Below are positions 1 through 7,868 of a stretch of DNA of 21,478 bases, one piece after another; the first letter of the stretch is position 1, and the number at the start of each line of letters is the position of its first letter. The stretch is taken from assembly GCA_046724035.1 (NCBI GenBank), contig JBKOVT010000362.1, positions 1 through 21,478 of the forward strand, in the 5' to 3' direction. This DNA is from DATARH01 sp046724035 (GTDB lineage: Bacteria; Pseudomonadota; Alphaproteobacteria; ATCC43930; CGMCC-115725). Position numbers and translations under genes: made by a program. A model generated the notes under the pieces. The model saw nothing but the letters and a program-made list of their open reading frames with translations. It was not told the origin of the DNA and made no database searches.

Positions 1-1074
1 AACGCGCATTTCCTGCGCGGCGTGTTGAGCGAATGCCGCCGCCGCGGCATGACGGTCAGGGCATATGAGGCGGCGGATAGCTGGAGCGCCCGCAATCTCG
101 CCGCCGAGCAGGGCGAAGCGGCGCTCGATGCATGGCGCGCCATCTACCCTGATCTGCCGGACACCGTCTACGATCCCGATCGGCTCGATATCGATCGCGC
201 TCTCGATGGCGCCCAAATAGTGCTGGTGCACGAATGGACCGAGCCGGCGTTGGTGGCGCGCATCGCCGCGCATCGCCGCCGCGGCGGGCGTTATCTGCTG
301 CTGTTCCATGATACGCACCATCGCATGGTGACCGATCCCGACGCGATCGCCGCTTTCGATCTCGACGGGTTCGACGGCGTCCTCGCCTTTGGCGATTTGC
401 TGCGTGAGGCTTATCGGCGCCAGGGCTGGGGACGTCATGCCTTCACCTGGCACGAGGCGGCCGATCTCAACCTGTTCCATCCGCGCCCAGAGATTCCGAA
501 ACAGCGCGATCTCGTGTGGATCGGCAATTGGGGGGACGAGGAGCGCACCGCCGAGATCGGCGAATTCCTGATCGGCTCCGTCAAATCGATGGCGCTCGCC
601 GCGCGCGTGCACGGCGTCCGCTACCCGGCGGAGGGACGCGCCGCGCTGGCCGAGGCCGGCATCGATTTCGCCGGCTATTTGCCGAACTTCCGCGTTCCGG
701 AGGCCTTTGCGGCGGCCCACATGACCGTGCATATCCCGCGCCGCCCCTATGCCGAGGCATTGCCGGGGATTCCGACGATCCGGGTATTCGAGGCGCTGGC
801 TTGCGGCATCCCGCTTGTATCGGCGCCATGGCAGGACCGGGAGGGCCTGTTCACGCCGGGCGAGGACTACCTCGTTGCACGCGACGGCGACGCGATGCGG
901 CATCACCTTGCCACGTTGCGCGCCAATCCTGATTTCGCCGCGGCCCTCGGCGCTCAGGGGCGGGCGACCGTCATGGCGCGCCACAGCTGCGCTCATCGCG
1001 TCGACGAGCTCATCGCGATCTGCCGCCGCCTTGGCCGCGAATTGGCGCACCCGGAAATGGCGGCAGCGCAATGA
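1..1074 (+). CDS. CgeB-like GT-B glycosyltransferase, 5' end outside window
   Basis: A predicted cytosolic glycosyltransferase of the CgeB/Glyco_trans_1_2 type that transfers an unknown sugar. The reading frame is open from base 1. The first residues, NAHFLRGVL, align with the GNGHATTYRSL-type segment near the N-terminus of the two genes at 2144 and 3358, so the true start lies upstream and the GTG at 22 is probably internal. An estimated 10-20 residues are missing. The C-terminal half carries the GT-B donor-site block RVFEALACGIPLVSAPW (about bases 780-830), followed by a FTPGEDYLVA segment shared with its neighbours. The N-terminal half has LLFHDTHHRM where the paralogues have an FYDxDTPVTL motif, so it is the most divergent of the four copies. 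It ends in a 4-bp ATGA overlap with the next gene. The family assignment is firm; the substrate is unknown. Confidence 0.85.
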   Translation, partial: NAHFLRGVLSECRRRGMTVRAYEAADSWSARNLAAEQGEAALDAWRAIYPDLPDTVYDPDRLDIDRALDGAQIVLVHEWTEPALVARIAAHRRRGGRYLLLFHDTHHRMVTDPDAIAAFDLDGFDGVLAFGDLLREAYRRQGWGRHAFTWHEAADLNLFHPRPEIPKQRDLVWIGNWGDEERTAEIGEFLIGSVKSMALAARVHGVRYPAEGRAALAEAGIDFAGYLPNFRVPEAFAAAHMTVHIPRRPYAEALPGIPTIRVFEALACGIPLVSAPWQDREGLFTPGEDYLVARDGDAMRHHLATLRANPDFAAALGAQGRATVMARHSCAHRVDELIAICRRLGRELAHPEMAAAQ

Positions 1075-2147
1075 GCTGCGACATCGCCTTTTTCGGGTCG
1101 AGTCTTGTCTCGGCGTATTGGAACGGCGCCGCCACCTATTACCGCGGCGTATTGCAGGCGCTCGCCGCCAACGGGCATCGCATCACCTTTTATGAGCCCG
1201 ATGCGTTCGACCGACAGAAGCACCGCGACATTCCCGATCCGGATTGGGCGCGCATCGTCGTCTATCCAGCGACCGAAGAAGGTGTCGACGGAGCTCTCGA
1301 ACAGGCGCGCAACGCCGATCTCCTGGTCAAGGCGAGCGGTGTCGGCGTCTTCGATAGGCTGCTCGAAGAGCGCGTTCCAGGGTTGCGGCGTGACGGTGCC
1401 CTCGCGGTCTTCTGGGATGTCGACGCCCCGGCGACGCTCGAACGGATGGAAATGGATCCCGCGGATCCGTTCCACGCGCTGATCCCGCAATACGACATCG
1501 TCTTCACCTATGGCGGCGGCCCGCCGGTCGTCGCCGCCTATGAAGCGTTCGGCGCGCGGGTATGCGTGCCGGTCTATAATGGGCTCGACCCTTCGACACA
1601 CCATCCGGCAACGCCCGACCCGCGATTTGGCTGCGATCTCGGCCTCGTCGCGAACCGGCTGCCCGATCGAGAGCGGCGCATCGAAGAGTTCTTTCTCGCA
1701 GCCGCCGCCGAACTGCACGACCGGCGTTTTCTGCTCGCCGGCGCCGGCTGGGACGACAAGCCGATGCCAAAAAACGTCGGCTATATCGGCCACCTCTACA
1801 CGGCCGACCACAACGCCTTCAACGCGTCCTGCCTCGCCGTGCTGAATGTCAGCCGGGACAGCATGGCGTCGAACGGCTACAGCCCGGCGACGCGTGTTTT
1901 CGAGGCGGCCGGGGCCGGCGCCTGCCTGATCACCGATGCGTGGGAAGGGATCGAGCTGTTCTTCGAGCCCGGAAGCGAGATCCTGGTCGCGGAGAACGGC
2001 CCGGCTGTTGCCGAGCATCTCGCGCGGCTCAGCCCGGACGAGGCGAAGCGGATCGGCGATGCGGCGCGCCGCCGCGCCCTCGCCGAGCACACCTATACGC
2101 AGCGCGTTCGCCTCGTCGAGGATGTGCTCGTCGGGAGGCTGCCGTGA
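1071..2147 (+). CDS. CgeB-like GT-B glycosyltransferase (second of four)
   Basis: A predicted retaining-type GT-B glycosyltransferase of 358 residues related to Bacillus CgeB. The N-terminus (CDIAFFGSSLVSAYWNG, then TYYRGVLQALAANGH) is the Rossmann-like first strand and helix shared by the group. FWDVDAPATLERM near residue 125 matches the FYDxDTPVTL motif of the later paralogues. The donor-site block GYSPATRVFEAAGAGACLITD is at about residues 265-285, followed by FFEPGSEILVA. There is no signal peptide or membrane segment, so it acts in the cytosol. The ATG at 1071 overlaps the previous stop by 4 bp, which suggests translational coupling and fixes the start. Sugar and acceptor cannot be deduced. 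It probably acts in sequence with the three similar enzymes on one glycan. Confidence 0.88.
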   Translation: MSCDIAFFGSSLVSAYWNGAATYYRGVLQALAANGHRITFYEPDAFDRQKHRDIPDPDWARIVVYPATEEGVDGALEQARNADLLVKASGVGVFDRLLEERVPGLRRDGALAVFWDVDAPATLERMEMDPADPFHALIPQYDIVFTYGGGPPVVAAYEAFGARVCVPVYNGLDPSTHHPATPDPRFGCDLGLVANRLPDRERRIEEFFLAAAAELHDRRFLLAGAGWDDKPMPKNVGYIGHLYTADHNAFNASCLAVLNVSRDSMASNGYSPATRVFEAAGAGACLITDAWEGIELFFEPGSEILVAENGPAVAEHLARLSPDEAKRIGDAARRRALAEHTYTQRVRLVEDVLVGRLP

Positions 2148-3361
2148 GCGCGACGGCATTGCCGGCAGCGCCGCGCCCGCTGCGCATCGTCATCCTGGGG
2201 CTGTCGATCACTTCTTCTTGGGGTAACGGCCACGCCACGACCTATCGCAGCCTGATGCGGGCGTTGTGCGACCGCGGCCATGAGGTGCTGTTTCTCGAAT
2301 GCGATAAACCATGGTACCGCGCGAACCGCGACCTGCGGCGGCCGCCCTTTGGCACGGTGCGGCTCTACAAAAGCGTCGCGGAGCTGCGCCGCCGCTGGCA
2401 GGGCGAGCTCGCCGAGGCCGATCTCGTCATTCTCGGCTCCTATGTACCCGACGGGATCGCCGTCGCGCAGCTGATCCAGCATGCCGCGCGGGGTGTCACC
2501 GCCTTTTACGACATCGACACGCCGGTGACGTTGGCATCGCTGGCGGATGGGAGCTGCGAATACCTTGAGCCGCGCCTGATCGCCGGCTTCAACCTCTATC
2601 TCTCCTTCACCGGCGGCCCGGTGTTGCGGATGATCGAGCGCCGCTACGGCGCGCGGGCGGCGCGCGCGCTTTATTGCGCGGTCGACCCCGAGCAGCACAG
2701 GCCGCTCCTGGCTGCGGAGCCGCATTGGGCCCTCGGCTATCTCGGCACCTACAGCGCCGACCGCCAGCCGGTGCTCGAAAAGCTGCTGTGCGAGGCGGCG
2801 CGGAAGAGGCCAAGGCAGCATTTCGCGGTGGCCGGGCCGCTTTATCCGGCCGATCTCAAATGGCCCCGGAATGTCGAGCGCATCGAGCATGTCGGCCCGG
2901 ACCGGCACGCCTGGTTCTATGGCCGCCAGCGCTTTACGCTGAACGTCACGCGCGCCGACATGGTGCGCTGCGGCTATTCGCCGAGCGTCCGGCTGTTCGA
3001 GGCGGCAGCCTGCGGCGTCCCGATCATCAGTGACGACTGGCCGGGGTTGGCGACGATCTTTGCGCCAGACCGGGAGGTGCTTGTCGCTCGCGACAGCGGC
3101 GATGTCCTTCGATACCTGGCGATGGGCGAAGCCGAACGGCTGCAGCTGGCGGTGAATGCTCGCCGCCGAGTCCTCGGCTCACACACGGCGGCGCATCGCG
3201 CCGCCCTCCTCGAAAGCTATGTCGAAGAGGCGCTGGCGCCGGCAACGGGGCGCAAACCAGCGGGGCGCGCCGCGCAAGGCAACTCTCGCGCGATCGCTGC
3301 GTTTTCCAGCGACGAACCAGCCGATGCGCCGCGGCGATTGGAGGTATCGCGTCCGCGATGA
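2144..3361 (+). CDS. CgeB-like GT-B glycosyltransferase (third of four)
   Basis: A predicted glycosyltransferase of 405 residues. The chosen start is the GTG at 2144, which overlaps the previous stop in a GTGA and has a GGGAGG ribosome site just upstream (2133-2138). The frame stays open further upstream, but that part lies inside the preceding gene. Motifs in order: LRIVILGLSITSSWGNGH near residues 13-30, FYDIDTPVTLASL near residue 125, AVDPEQH near 180, LGYLGTYSADRQP near 200, and the donor-site block GYSPSVRLFEAAACGVPIISD near 285. The protein is closest to the next gene, which shares almost every motif, so the two look like a tandem duplication. About 40 residues at the C-terminus form an Ala/Arg-rich tail that the paralogues lack. 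Its role in the locus glycan is inferred. Confidence 0.88.
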   Translation: MSATALPAAPRPLRIVILGLSITSSWGNGHATTYRSLMRALCDRGHEVLFLECDKPWYRANRDLRRPPFGTVRLYKSVAELRRRWQGELAEADLVILGSYVPDGIAVAQLIQHAARGVTAFYDIDTPVTLASLADGSCEYLEPRLIAGFNLYLSFTGGPVLRMIERRYGARAARALYCAVDPEQHRPLLAAEPHWALGYLGTYSADRQPVLEKLLCEAARKRPRQHFAVAGPLYPADLKWPRNVERIEHVGPDRHAWFYGRQRFTLNVTRADMVRCGYSPSVRLFEAAACGVPIISDDWPGLATIFAPDREVLVARDSGDVLRYLAMGEAERLQLAVNARRRVLGSHTAAHRAALLESYVEEALAPATGRKPAGRAAQGNSRAIAAFSSDEPADAPRRLEVSRPR

Positions 3362-4461
3362 AGCTCGTCGTTTTCGGACTTTCCGTCAGCTCCTCCTGGG
3401 GCAACGGCCATGCGGTATTATGGCGAGCGCTGATCCGCGGGTTGGTGCGCGGCGGCCATTTTGTCGTGTTTTTCGAACGCGATGTTCCCTGGTATGCGCA
3501 GCACCGCGATCTGACCGAGATCGAGGGCGGGCGGCTCGTGCTCTATGGCGCGTGGGACGCGGTGCGCCCCGATGCCCGCCGCGAGCTGGCTGACGCCGAC
3601 GCGGCGATGGTCACGTCATACTGCCCCGATGGGATCGAAGCGACCGAGCTCGTGCTGGACGCGCCGGGGTTGCACATTTTCTATGATCTCGACACGCCGG
3701 TGACCTTGGCGCGGCTCGCTGCCGGCGAGCCGCTCGAAGCCATCGGCCCGCGCGGGCTCGTCCCGTTCGATGTCGTGCTGAGCTACACCGGGGGCGGCGC
3801 GCTGACCGCGCTGACCGAACGGCTCGGTGCAAGGCGCGTCGCGCCGCTCTACGGCAGTGTCGACCCTGAACGCTATCAGCCGGCGGCACCGCCATCCGAG
3901 CCGCGCGCCGCCTTATCCTATCTCGGTACCTATGCCGCCGACCGGCAAGACGCGGTGGATGCGCTGTTTCTCGAACCGGCGCGTCAACGATCGGATTTGC
4001 GCTTTGTTATCGGGGGGGCGCAATACCCGCAGGATTTTGCCTGGACCAGCAACATCTTCTTCTGGCGGCATGTCGCGCCGGGCGATCACCCCCGCTTCTA
4101 TGCCGCGGCGCGCGCAACGCTGAACGTCACCCGCCGCGCGATGGCGACGAGCGGCTGGTGCCCGTCGGGGCGGCTGTTCGAGGCAGCGGCATGCGCGGTG
4201 CCGGTCGTCAGCGACTGGTGGGATGGGCTCGACGAGTTCTTCGTGCCCGAGCGCGAAATCCTGATCGTGCGCACGACCGAGGACGTTCTGGCGGCGCTCG
4301 ATCTCAGCGATCTGGAGATCGACCGGATCGGCGAGGCAGCGCGCGCCCGAGTGCTCGCCGATCACACCGCCGACCGCCGCGCCGACGAGCTCGTCGGGCT
4401 GCTCTCGAACCAGGCCGGCACATCGCCGAACCGGCATCCCGCCGCGCCGATGGAGGCTTGA
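3358..4461 (+). CDS. CgeB-like GT-B glycosyltransferase (fourth of four)
   Basis: A predicted cytosolic glycosyltransferase of 367 residues. The ATG at 3358 overlaps the previous stop by 4 bp. It begins MKLVVFGLSVSSSWGNGHAVLWR, nearly identical in pattern to the preceding protein. It then shows FYDLDTPVTLARL, YGSVDPERYQP, LSYLGTYAADRQD, and the C-terminal donor-site block GWCPSGRLFEAAACAVPVVSD followed by FFVPEREILI. The likeness over the full length supports recent duplication, with divergence mainly in the middle acceptor-side region. No transmembrane segments are evident. The acceptor and donor are unknown. Clustering with a nucleotidyltransferase three bases downstream suggests that the donor sugar may be made locally. 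Confidence 0.88.
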   Translation: MKLVVFGLSVSSSWGNGHAVLWRALIRGLVRGGHFVVFFERDVPWYAQHRDLTEIEGGRLVLYGAWDAVRPDARRELADADAAMVTSYCPDGIEATELVLDAPGLHIFYDLDTPVTLARLAAGEPLEAIGPRGLVPFDVVLSYTGGGALTALTERLGARRVAPLYGSVDPERYQPAAPPSEPRAALSYLGTYAADRQDAVDALFLEPARQRSDLRFVIGGAQYPQDFAWTSNIFFWRHVAPGDHPRFYAAARATLNVTRRAMATSGWCPSGRLFEAAACAVPVVSDWWDGLDEFFVPEREILIVRTTEDVLAALDLSDLEIDRIGEAARARVLADHTADRRADELVGLLSNQAGTSPNRHPAAPMEA

Positions 4462-4464
4462 AGC

Positions 4465-5259
4465 ATGTGGGGCATCATTCCCGCCGCCGGCAACGGCACG
4501 CGCATCCAGCCGCTGGCCTTTTCCAAGGAACTGTTGCCGGTCGGCAGCCGCCAGCATGACGGCACCGAGCGGCCGCGCGCCGTCAGCGAATACTTGATTG
4601 AGCGCATGGTGCAGGGCGGCGCTGACAAAATTTGCTTTGTGATCTCGCGCTGGAAATTCGACATCCTGCAATATTTCGGCGGCGAAATCGGGAAGGCCGC
4701 CATTGTCTATGCCGTGCAGCCCGAGGCCAAGGGGCTGTGCGATGCGATCTTCCGCGCCGTGCCGTTTGTCCATCCCGCCGAACCTGTGCTTGTCGGATTG
4801 CCGGACACGATCTGGCTGCCGGTGGATGCGTTTTCGCGCCTGCCGTCCGACAAGCTCGGCTTCCTGACCTTCCCCGTGGCGCGTCCGGAATTGTTCGACG
4901 CGGTCGTCAGCGACGATGCCGGACGGGTGCGCGAAATTCAGGTGAAGCGCGAGGGCGCCGAGTCGAACTGGATCTGGGGCGCGTTCGGGATGCCCGGCGC
5001 CGTCTTGCACGAGCTTTACCGTTTGTGGCGGCGCCGGCGCGAGCGCGACGAATATATCGGTACGCTCGTCAACGCCTACCTGGCGACAGGCGGTGAAGCC
5101 GTCGCCGTGCCCGCCGGAACGGACTATGTCGATGTCGGGACGTTGGGCGGCTACCGCGAGGCAATGCGTCTTCTTGCCGATGCGGCGCCTCCGACCAGCG
5201 CGAGCCGCATCGCGCCGTTCCCGATCGCTCCCCGCCCTGTTGCCGCGAGGCGTCGCTGA
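4465..5259 (+). CDS. RmlA-like sugar-1-phosphate nucleotidyltransferase
   Basis: A predicted nucleotidyltransferase (264 residues) that would join a sugar-1-phosphate to an NTP, giving an NDP-sugar for the neighbouring glycosyltransferases. The N-terminal signature PAAGNGTRIQPLAFSKELLPVG (residues 6-27) is the nucleotide-binding loop of the family, with K21 in the catalytic lysine position. LVGLPDTIW near residue 112 supplies the expected metal-binding Asp, and DYVDVGTLGGYREA near the C-terminus has the second (D-x-G-T). It is somewhat shorter than typical RmlA (about 290 residues), ends in a basic tail, and has no left-handed beta-helix acyltransferase domain. The NTP and sugar specificity cannot be read from the sequence. 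The start is three bases after the previous stop. Confidence 0.85.
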   Translation: MWGIIPAAGNGTRIQPLAFSKELLPVGSRQHDGTERPRAVSEYLIERMVQGGADKICFVISRWKFDILQYFGGEIGKAAIVYAVQPEAKGLCDAIFRAVPFVHPAEPVLVGLPDTIWLPVDAFSRLPSDKLGFLTFPVARPELFDAVVSDDAGRVREIQVKREGAESNWIWGAFGMPGAVLHELYRLWRRRRERDEYIGTLVNAYLATGGEAVAVPAGTDYVDVGTLGGYREAMRLLADAAPPTSASRIAPFPIAPRPVAARRR

Positions 5260-6050
5260 TGCCGAAGCTCTCCACCGACGAGATCCGCGAGCGGGTGGCG
5301 GCGCTCGGCCCGTGGTTCCACAATCTCAACCTGAACGGGGTGAAAACCGCCCCGGACCATTTTCTCGGTGACTATCCGGCGGTAAAGTGGCGGCATTTCG
5401 CGAATGCGATCCCGGCCGACCTCTCCGGCAAGGCCGTCCTCGATATCGGCTGCAATGCCGGGTTCTATTCGCTGGAAATGAAGCGGCGCGGCGCGGCGCG
5501 CGTGCTCGCGATCGATTACGACGAGGGCTATCTCCGGCAGGCGCGCTTCGCGGCTGAGGTGAGCGGCCTCGATATCGAATTCGCGCAGCTCTCGGTCTAT
5601 GACGTCGGCGCACTCGGCGAGCGCTTCGACCTCGTGCTGTTCCTCGGGGTCCTTTACCATTTGCGACACCCGCTCTTGGCGCTCGATCTCATCCGCGAGC
5701 ATGTCGTCGGGGATTTCTTCGTCTGTCAGTCGATGCAACGCGGCGACCCCCGCGAAGAGCGGCTCGACCAGGATTACCCGTTCAGCGAGACGGCGATTTT
5801 CGAGCGGCCGGGCTACCCGCATCTGTCATTCATCGAACACCGCTATTCCGGCGACGACACGAATTGGTGGGTGCCGAACCGCGCCTGCATGACGGCGATG
5901 CTGCGCAGCGCCGGCTTTGTCATCGAGGGCAACCCGGAAGAAGAGGTCTATCTCTGCCGACCGGGGCCGCGGCCGAGCGCTTATGGCGCGGTCTATCCGG
6001 CGCGGTCGCCGCCGCGCCGCATCAAGCCGGTTGGGGAGGTCGCGGCATGA
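5259..6050 (+). CDS. SAM-dependent methyltransferase, CmoB/DUF1698-like
   Basis: A predicted class I methyltransferase of 263 residues. Motif I, VLDIGCNAGFYS, is at residues 60-71, the acidic end of strand 2 (AIDYD) at 84-88, and FDLVLFLGVLYHLRHP at 123-138. The segment LGPWFHNLNLNGVKT followed by a KWRHF motif (residues 16-47) resembles the region before the SAM fold in the tRNA enzyme CmoB, and the VLYHLRHP block is also CmoB-like. Here it sits in a glycan operon, so O-methylation of a sugar is more likely than tRNA modification. It may belong to the TIGR04290 methyltransferase family, from memory only. The ATG shares one base with the preceding stop (TGATG). The acceptor is unknown. Confidence 0.85.
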   Translation: MPKLSTDEIRERVAALGPWFHNLNLNGVKTAPDHFLGDYPAVKWRHFANAIPADLSGKAVLDIGCNAGFYSLEMKRRGAARVLAIDYDEGYLRQARFAAEVSGLDIEFAQLSVYDVGALGERFDLVLFLGVLYHLRHPLLALDLIREHVVGDFFVCQSMQRGDPREERLDQDYPFSETAIFERPGYPHLSFIEHRYSGDDTNWWVPNRACMTAMLRSAGFVIEGNPEEEVYLCRPGPRPSAYGAVYPARSPPRRIKPVGEVAA

Positions 6051-6988
6051 TCGAAGCCGCCATGATCTGGAACGAGCCCAACAACAAATCGCATTGGGAT
6101 CCCGAGCTCGACCCGGACTGGTCGCGTTTTGCCCGAATGGGGCGCATCGCTGGCGAGGCGATCGGGGCCGAGGCGCCAGGCCTCGCCCGCGTGCTTGGCG
6201 GAATGTCGCCGATCGATCCGAATTTCGTGTCGAACATGATTGGGCAAGGCCTCTTCGACCAGCTCGATGCGGTCGCGGTGCACGGCTTTCCGCTCGACTG
6301 GAATCTATGGCCGATCGATGGATGGCCGCAGAAGCTCGACGAGATCGCCGCCGTCACCGATCTGCCGGTCTGGGTCTCCGAGGTCGGCGCGTCCAGCTTT
6401 GGCGCCGAGGAAGTGCAGGAATTCGGTCTTCACCGCACCGCCGAATTGCTCATCGGCCGCGCGCCGCGCATCCATTGGTATAGCCTGTTCGATCTGCCAC
6501 AGGCCTGGCCGGCGACGACCCGCCACAAGGAAGCGGAGGGCTCCTCTTATTACCGGCATTTCTATATGGGCCTTGTGAAGGAGGACGGCACGCCGAAACG
6601 GGCGGCGCGTTGTTTCGCCGACTACACACCGGCGCTCGGCATCTGTCAGTGGTTCCATTTCGAGGACCACCGGCTCGATGATGCGGTGACGTGGCTGAAG
6701 CGGCTTGGCGTCACTCAACTGCGCACCGGCCTATCCTGGGCCGACAGCTTCCGGCCCGATGCCGACCGATGGTTCGACCGCATGATGCGCGCGCTCGAAC
6801 CCTTCGAGGTGACGGTGACGTTCTGCTTTACCCCGGAGCATCGCGGGCTGGCGCCGCATCATACGAGCCCACCCTTGGTGGATGAGGAATTCGCCGAGTT
6901 CTGCGCCCGGATGCTGCGCCGCTACTGGCGCGCCGGGGCCGGCTTCGCGCCGAGTCCGGCGCGGCTCGGCACCGCCGCGGAGGCATGA
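6047..6988 (+). CDS. Clan-A-type glycoside hydrolase-like protein with permuted barrel order
   Basis: A 313-residue protein resembling GH clan-A (beta-xylosidase-like) TIM-barrel enzymes. The start is the ATG at 6047, overlapping the methyltransferase stop in an ATGA; the open frame upstream lies within that gene. The acid/base motif WNEPN is right at the N-terminus (E10). It is followed by VAVHGFPLDW (76-85), the nucleophile-type motif VWVSEVGAS (E112) and IHWYSLFDL (142-150), which fit strands 4, 6, 7 and 8. Only afterwards come LGICQWFHF, LGVTQLRTGLSWADS (220-234) and VTVTFCFTPEHRG (255-267), which look like strands 1-3. Both catalytic glutamates are present. There is no signal peptide, so it is cytosolic, which is odd for a hydrolase. 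A trimming, editing or transglycosylating role in glycan assembly is inference. Confidence 0.75.
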   Translation: MIEAAMIWNEPNNKSHWDPELDPDWSRFARMGRIAGEAIGAEAPGLARVLGGMSPIDPNFVSNMIGQGLFDQLDAVAVHGFPLDWNLWPIDGWPQKLDEIAAVTDLPVWVSEVGASSFGAEEVQEFGLHRTAELLIGRAPRIHWYSLFDLPQAWPATTRHKEAEGSSYYRHFYMGLVKEDGTPKRAARCFADYTPALGICQWFHFEDHRLDDAVTWLKRLGVTQLRTGLSWADSFRPDADRWFDRMMRALEPFEVTVTFCFTPEHRGLAPHHTSPPLVDEEFAEFCARMLRRYWRAGAGFAPSPARLGTAAEA

Positions 6989-7863
6989 GCCCAGGAGAGC
7001 GCATCCTGGCGACGCTCGCGGCGCGGCAGCGCGTGACCGAGCGGGTCCTCATTGTTGCAGCGCATCCCGATGACGAGACGATCGGCCTCGGCGCGCAGCT
7101 CTGCCGGTTGGACGACGCGCTGCTCGTTCATGTGACCGACGGCGCGCCGCGAGACGGGCGCGATGCCGCCGCCTATGGCTTTGCCGCGCTGGCGGATTAT
7201 GCCGCGGCACGCCGGCGCGAGCTCGCCGCCGCGTTGGAGGCGGGCGGCGCGGCGTATCTGCGCACCTTCTGCCTCGGCATCGTCGATCAGGAGGCGATGC
7301 AGCATCTCGTATATCTGACTCGCCGCGTGCGCGAGCTTCTCGAACAAGAAAACCCGCGCCTGGTGATTACGCATGCCTATGAAGGCGGCCATCCCGATCA
7401 CGACGCCGCCGCGTTTGCGGTGCACGCCGCCTGCCGATCGATCCCAGAGGCGCCGCCCATCCTCGAAATGGCGCTTTACCACCGGCGCCACGGCCGGTTG
7501 GTGTCGGGTGAGTTCCTCCAACCGGTGCCCCGGCGAAAGCCGGGGCTCACCGGTCCGCTGGTCGAGCCGCTGACGAATAGGTCCCGGCTTTCGCCGGGAC
7601 GCGAAGTGGACGGCGTTACTTTGGAATTGGACGACGACGAGCTGCTGCGGAAGCAGCGCATGATCGACTGCTTTACGACGCAGCGCTGGCTGCTGGTGCA
7701 GCTCGATACCGGCGTCGAGCGGCTCCGCGTCGCGCCGGATTACGATTTTCGCGCGCCGCCGCATCCCGGCGAATTGCATTACGAGACGCTGGGTTGGGGG
7801 ATGACCGGCCTCGATTGGCGCCGGCGCGCGGCGGCGGCACTGGCCGAACTCGGACTGCAATAA
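6985..7863 (+). CDS. PIG-L/LmbE family N-deacetylase
   Basis: A predicted zinc-dependent deacetylase of 292 residues that removes an acetyl group from an N-acetylated sugar or similar substrate. The zinc and catalytic motif AHPDDE is at residues 26-31. THAYEGGHPDHDAA (129-142) supplies the second metal-site histidine. The ATG overlaps the previous stop by 4 bp. Residues 182-206 (PRRKPGL to RLSPGR) are encoded by two inverted palindromes (7527-7600) and have no expected counterpart between the GEFL and LxLDDDE segments of the family. This looks like an in-frame insertion that leaves the active site intact. In the operon it would generate a free amine on a sugar, as PIG-L and MshB do on their substrates. 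The exact substrate is unknown. Confidence 0.87.
   Translation: MSPGERILATLAARQRVTERVLIVAAHPDDETIGLGAQLCRLDDALLVHVTDGAPRDGRDAAAYGFAALADYAAARRRELAAALEAGGAAYLRTFCLGIVDQEAMQHLVYLTRRVRELLEQENPRLVITHAYEGGHPDHDAAAFAVHAACRSIPEAPPILEMALYHRRHGRLVSGEFLQPVPRRKPGLTGPLVEPLTNRSRLSPGREVDGVTLELDDDELLRKQRMIDCFTTQRWLLVQLDTGVERLRVAPDYDFRAPPHPGELHYETLGWGMTGLDWRRRAAAALAELGLQ
7527..7600. repeat. Inverted pair of 20-nt palindromes (REPIN-like) inside the deacetylase gene
   Basis: Unit one (7527-7546) is a perfect 8-bp stem, GCCCCGGC/GCCGGGGC, closed by a GAAA loop. Unit two (7581-7600) is GTCCCGGC/GCCGGGAC with a TTTC loop. The reverse complement of unit two differs from unit one at only two positions, so the whole 74 bp can also fold into one long hairpin with a 34-nt loop. 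This layout is that of a REP doublet (REPIN). It lies inside a coding sequence and keeps the frame. No target-site duplication is evident. Copies elsewhere in the genome cannot be checked from here. Confidence 0.75.
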
Positions 7864-7868
7864 CGGCA

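Noticed and set aside
1940..2143. Upstream extension of the third glycosyltransferase to 473 residues
   Set aside because: The extra 68 codons lie inside the preceding gene and give an Arg-rich sequence; the GTG at 2144 with GGGAGG upstream aligns with the paralogue N-termini.
993..5010. Long minus-strand open frames (388, 271 and 365 codons) opposite the glycosyltransferase genes
   Set aside because: All are shadows of well-supported plus-strand genes with clear family motifs and coupled starts. The antisense translations are Arg/Ala-rich without motifs.
5864..6046. Upstream extension of the GH-like protein by 61 residues, which might have supplied missing barrel strands
   Set aside because: This part overlaps the conserved C-terminus of the methyltransferase in another frame and is Arg/Gly-rich with no barrel-like strands, so it does not explain the permuted order.
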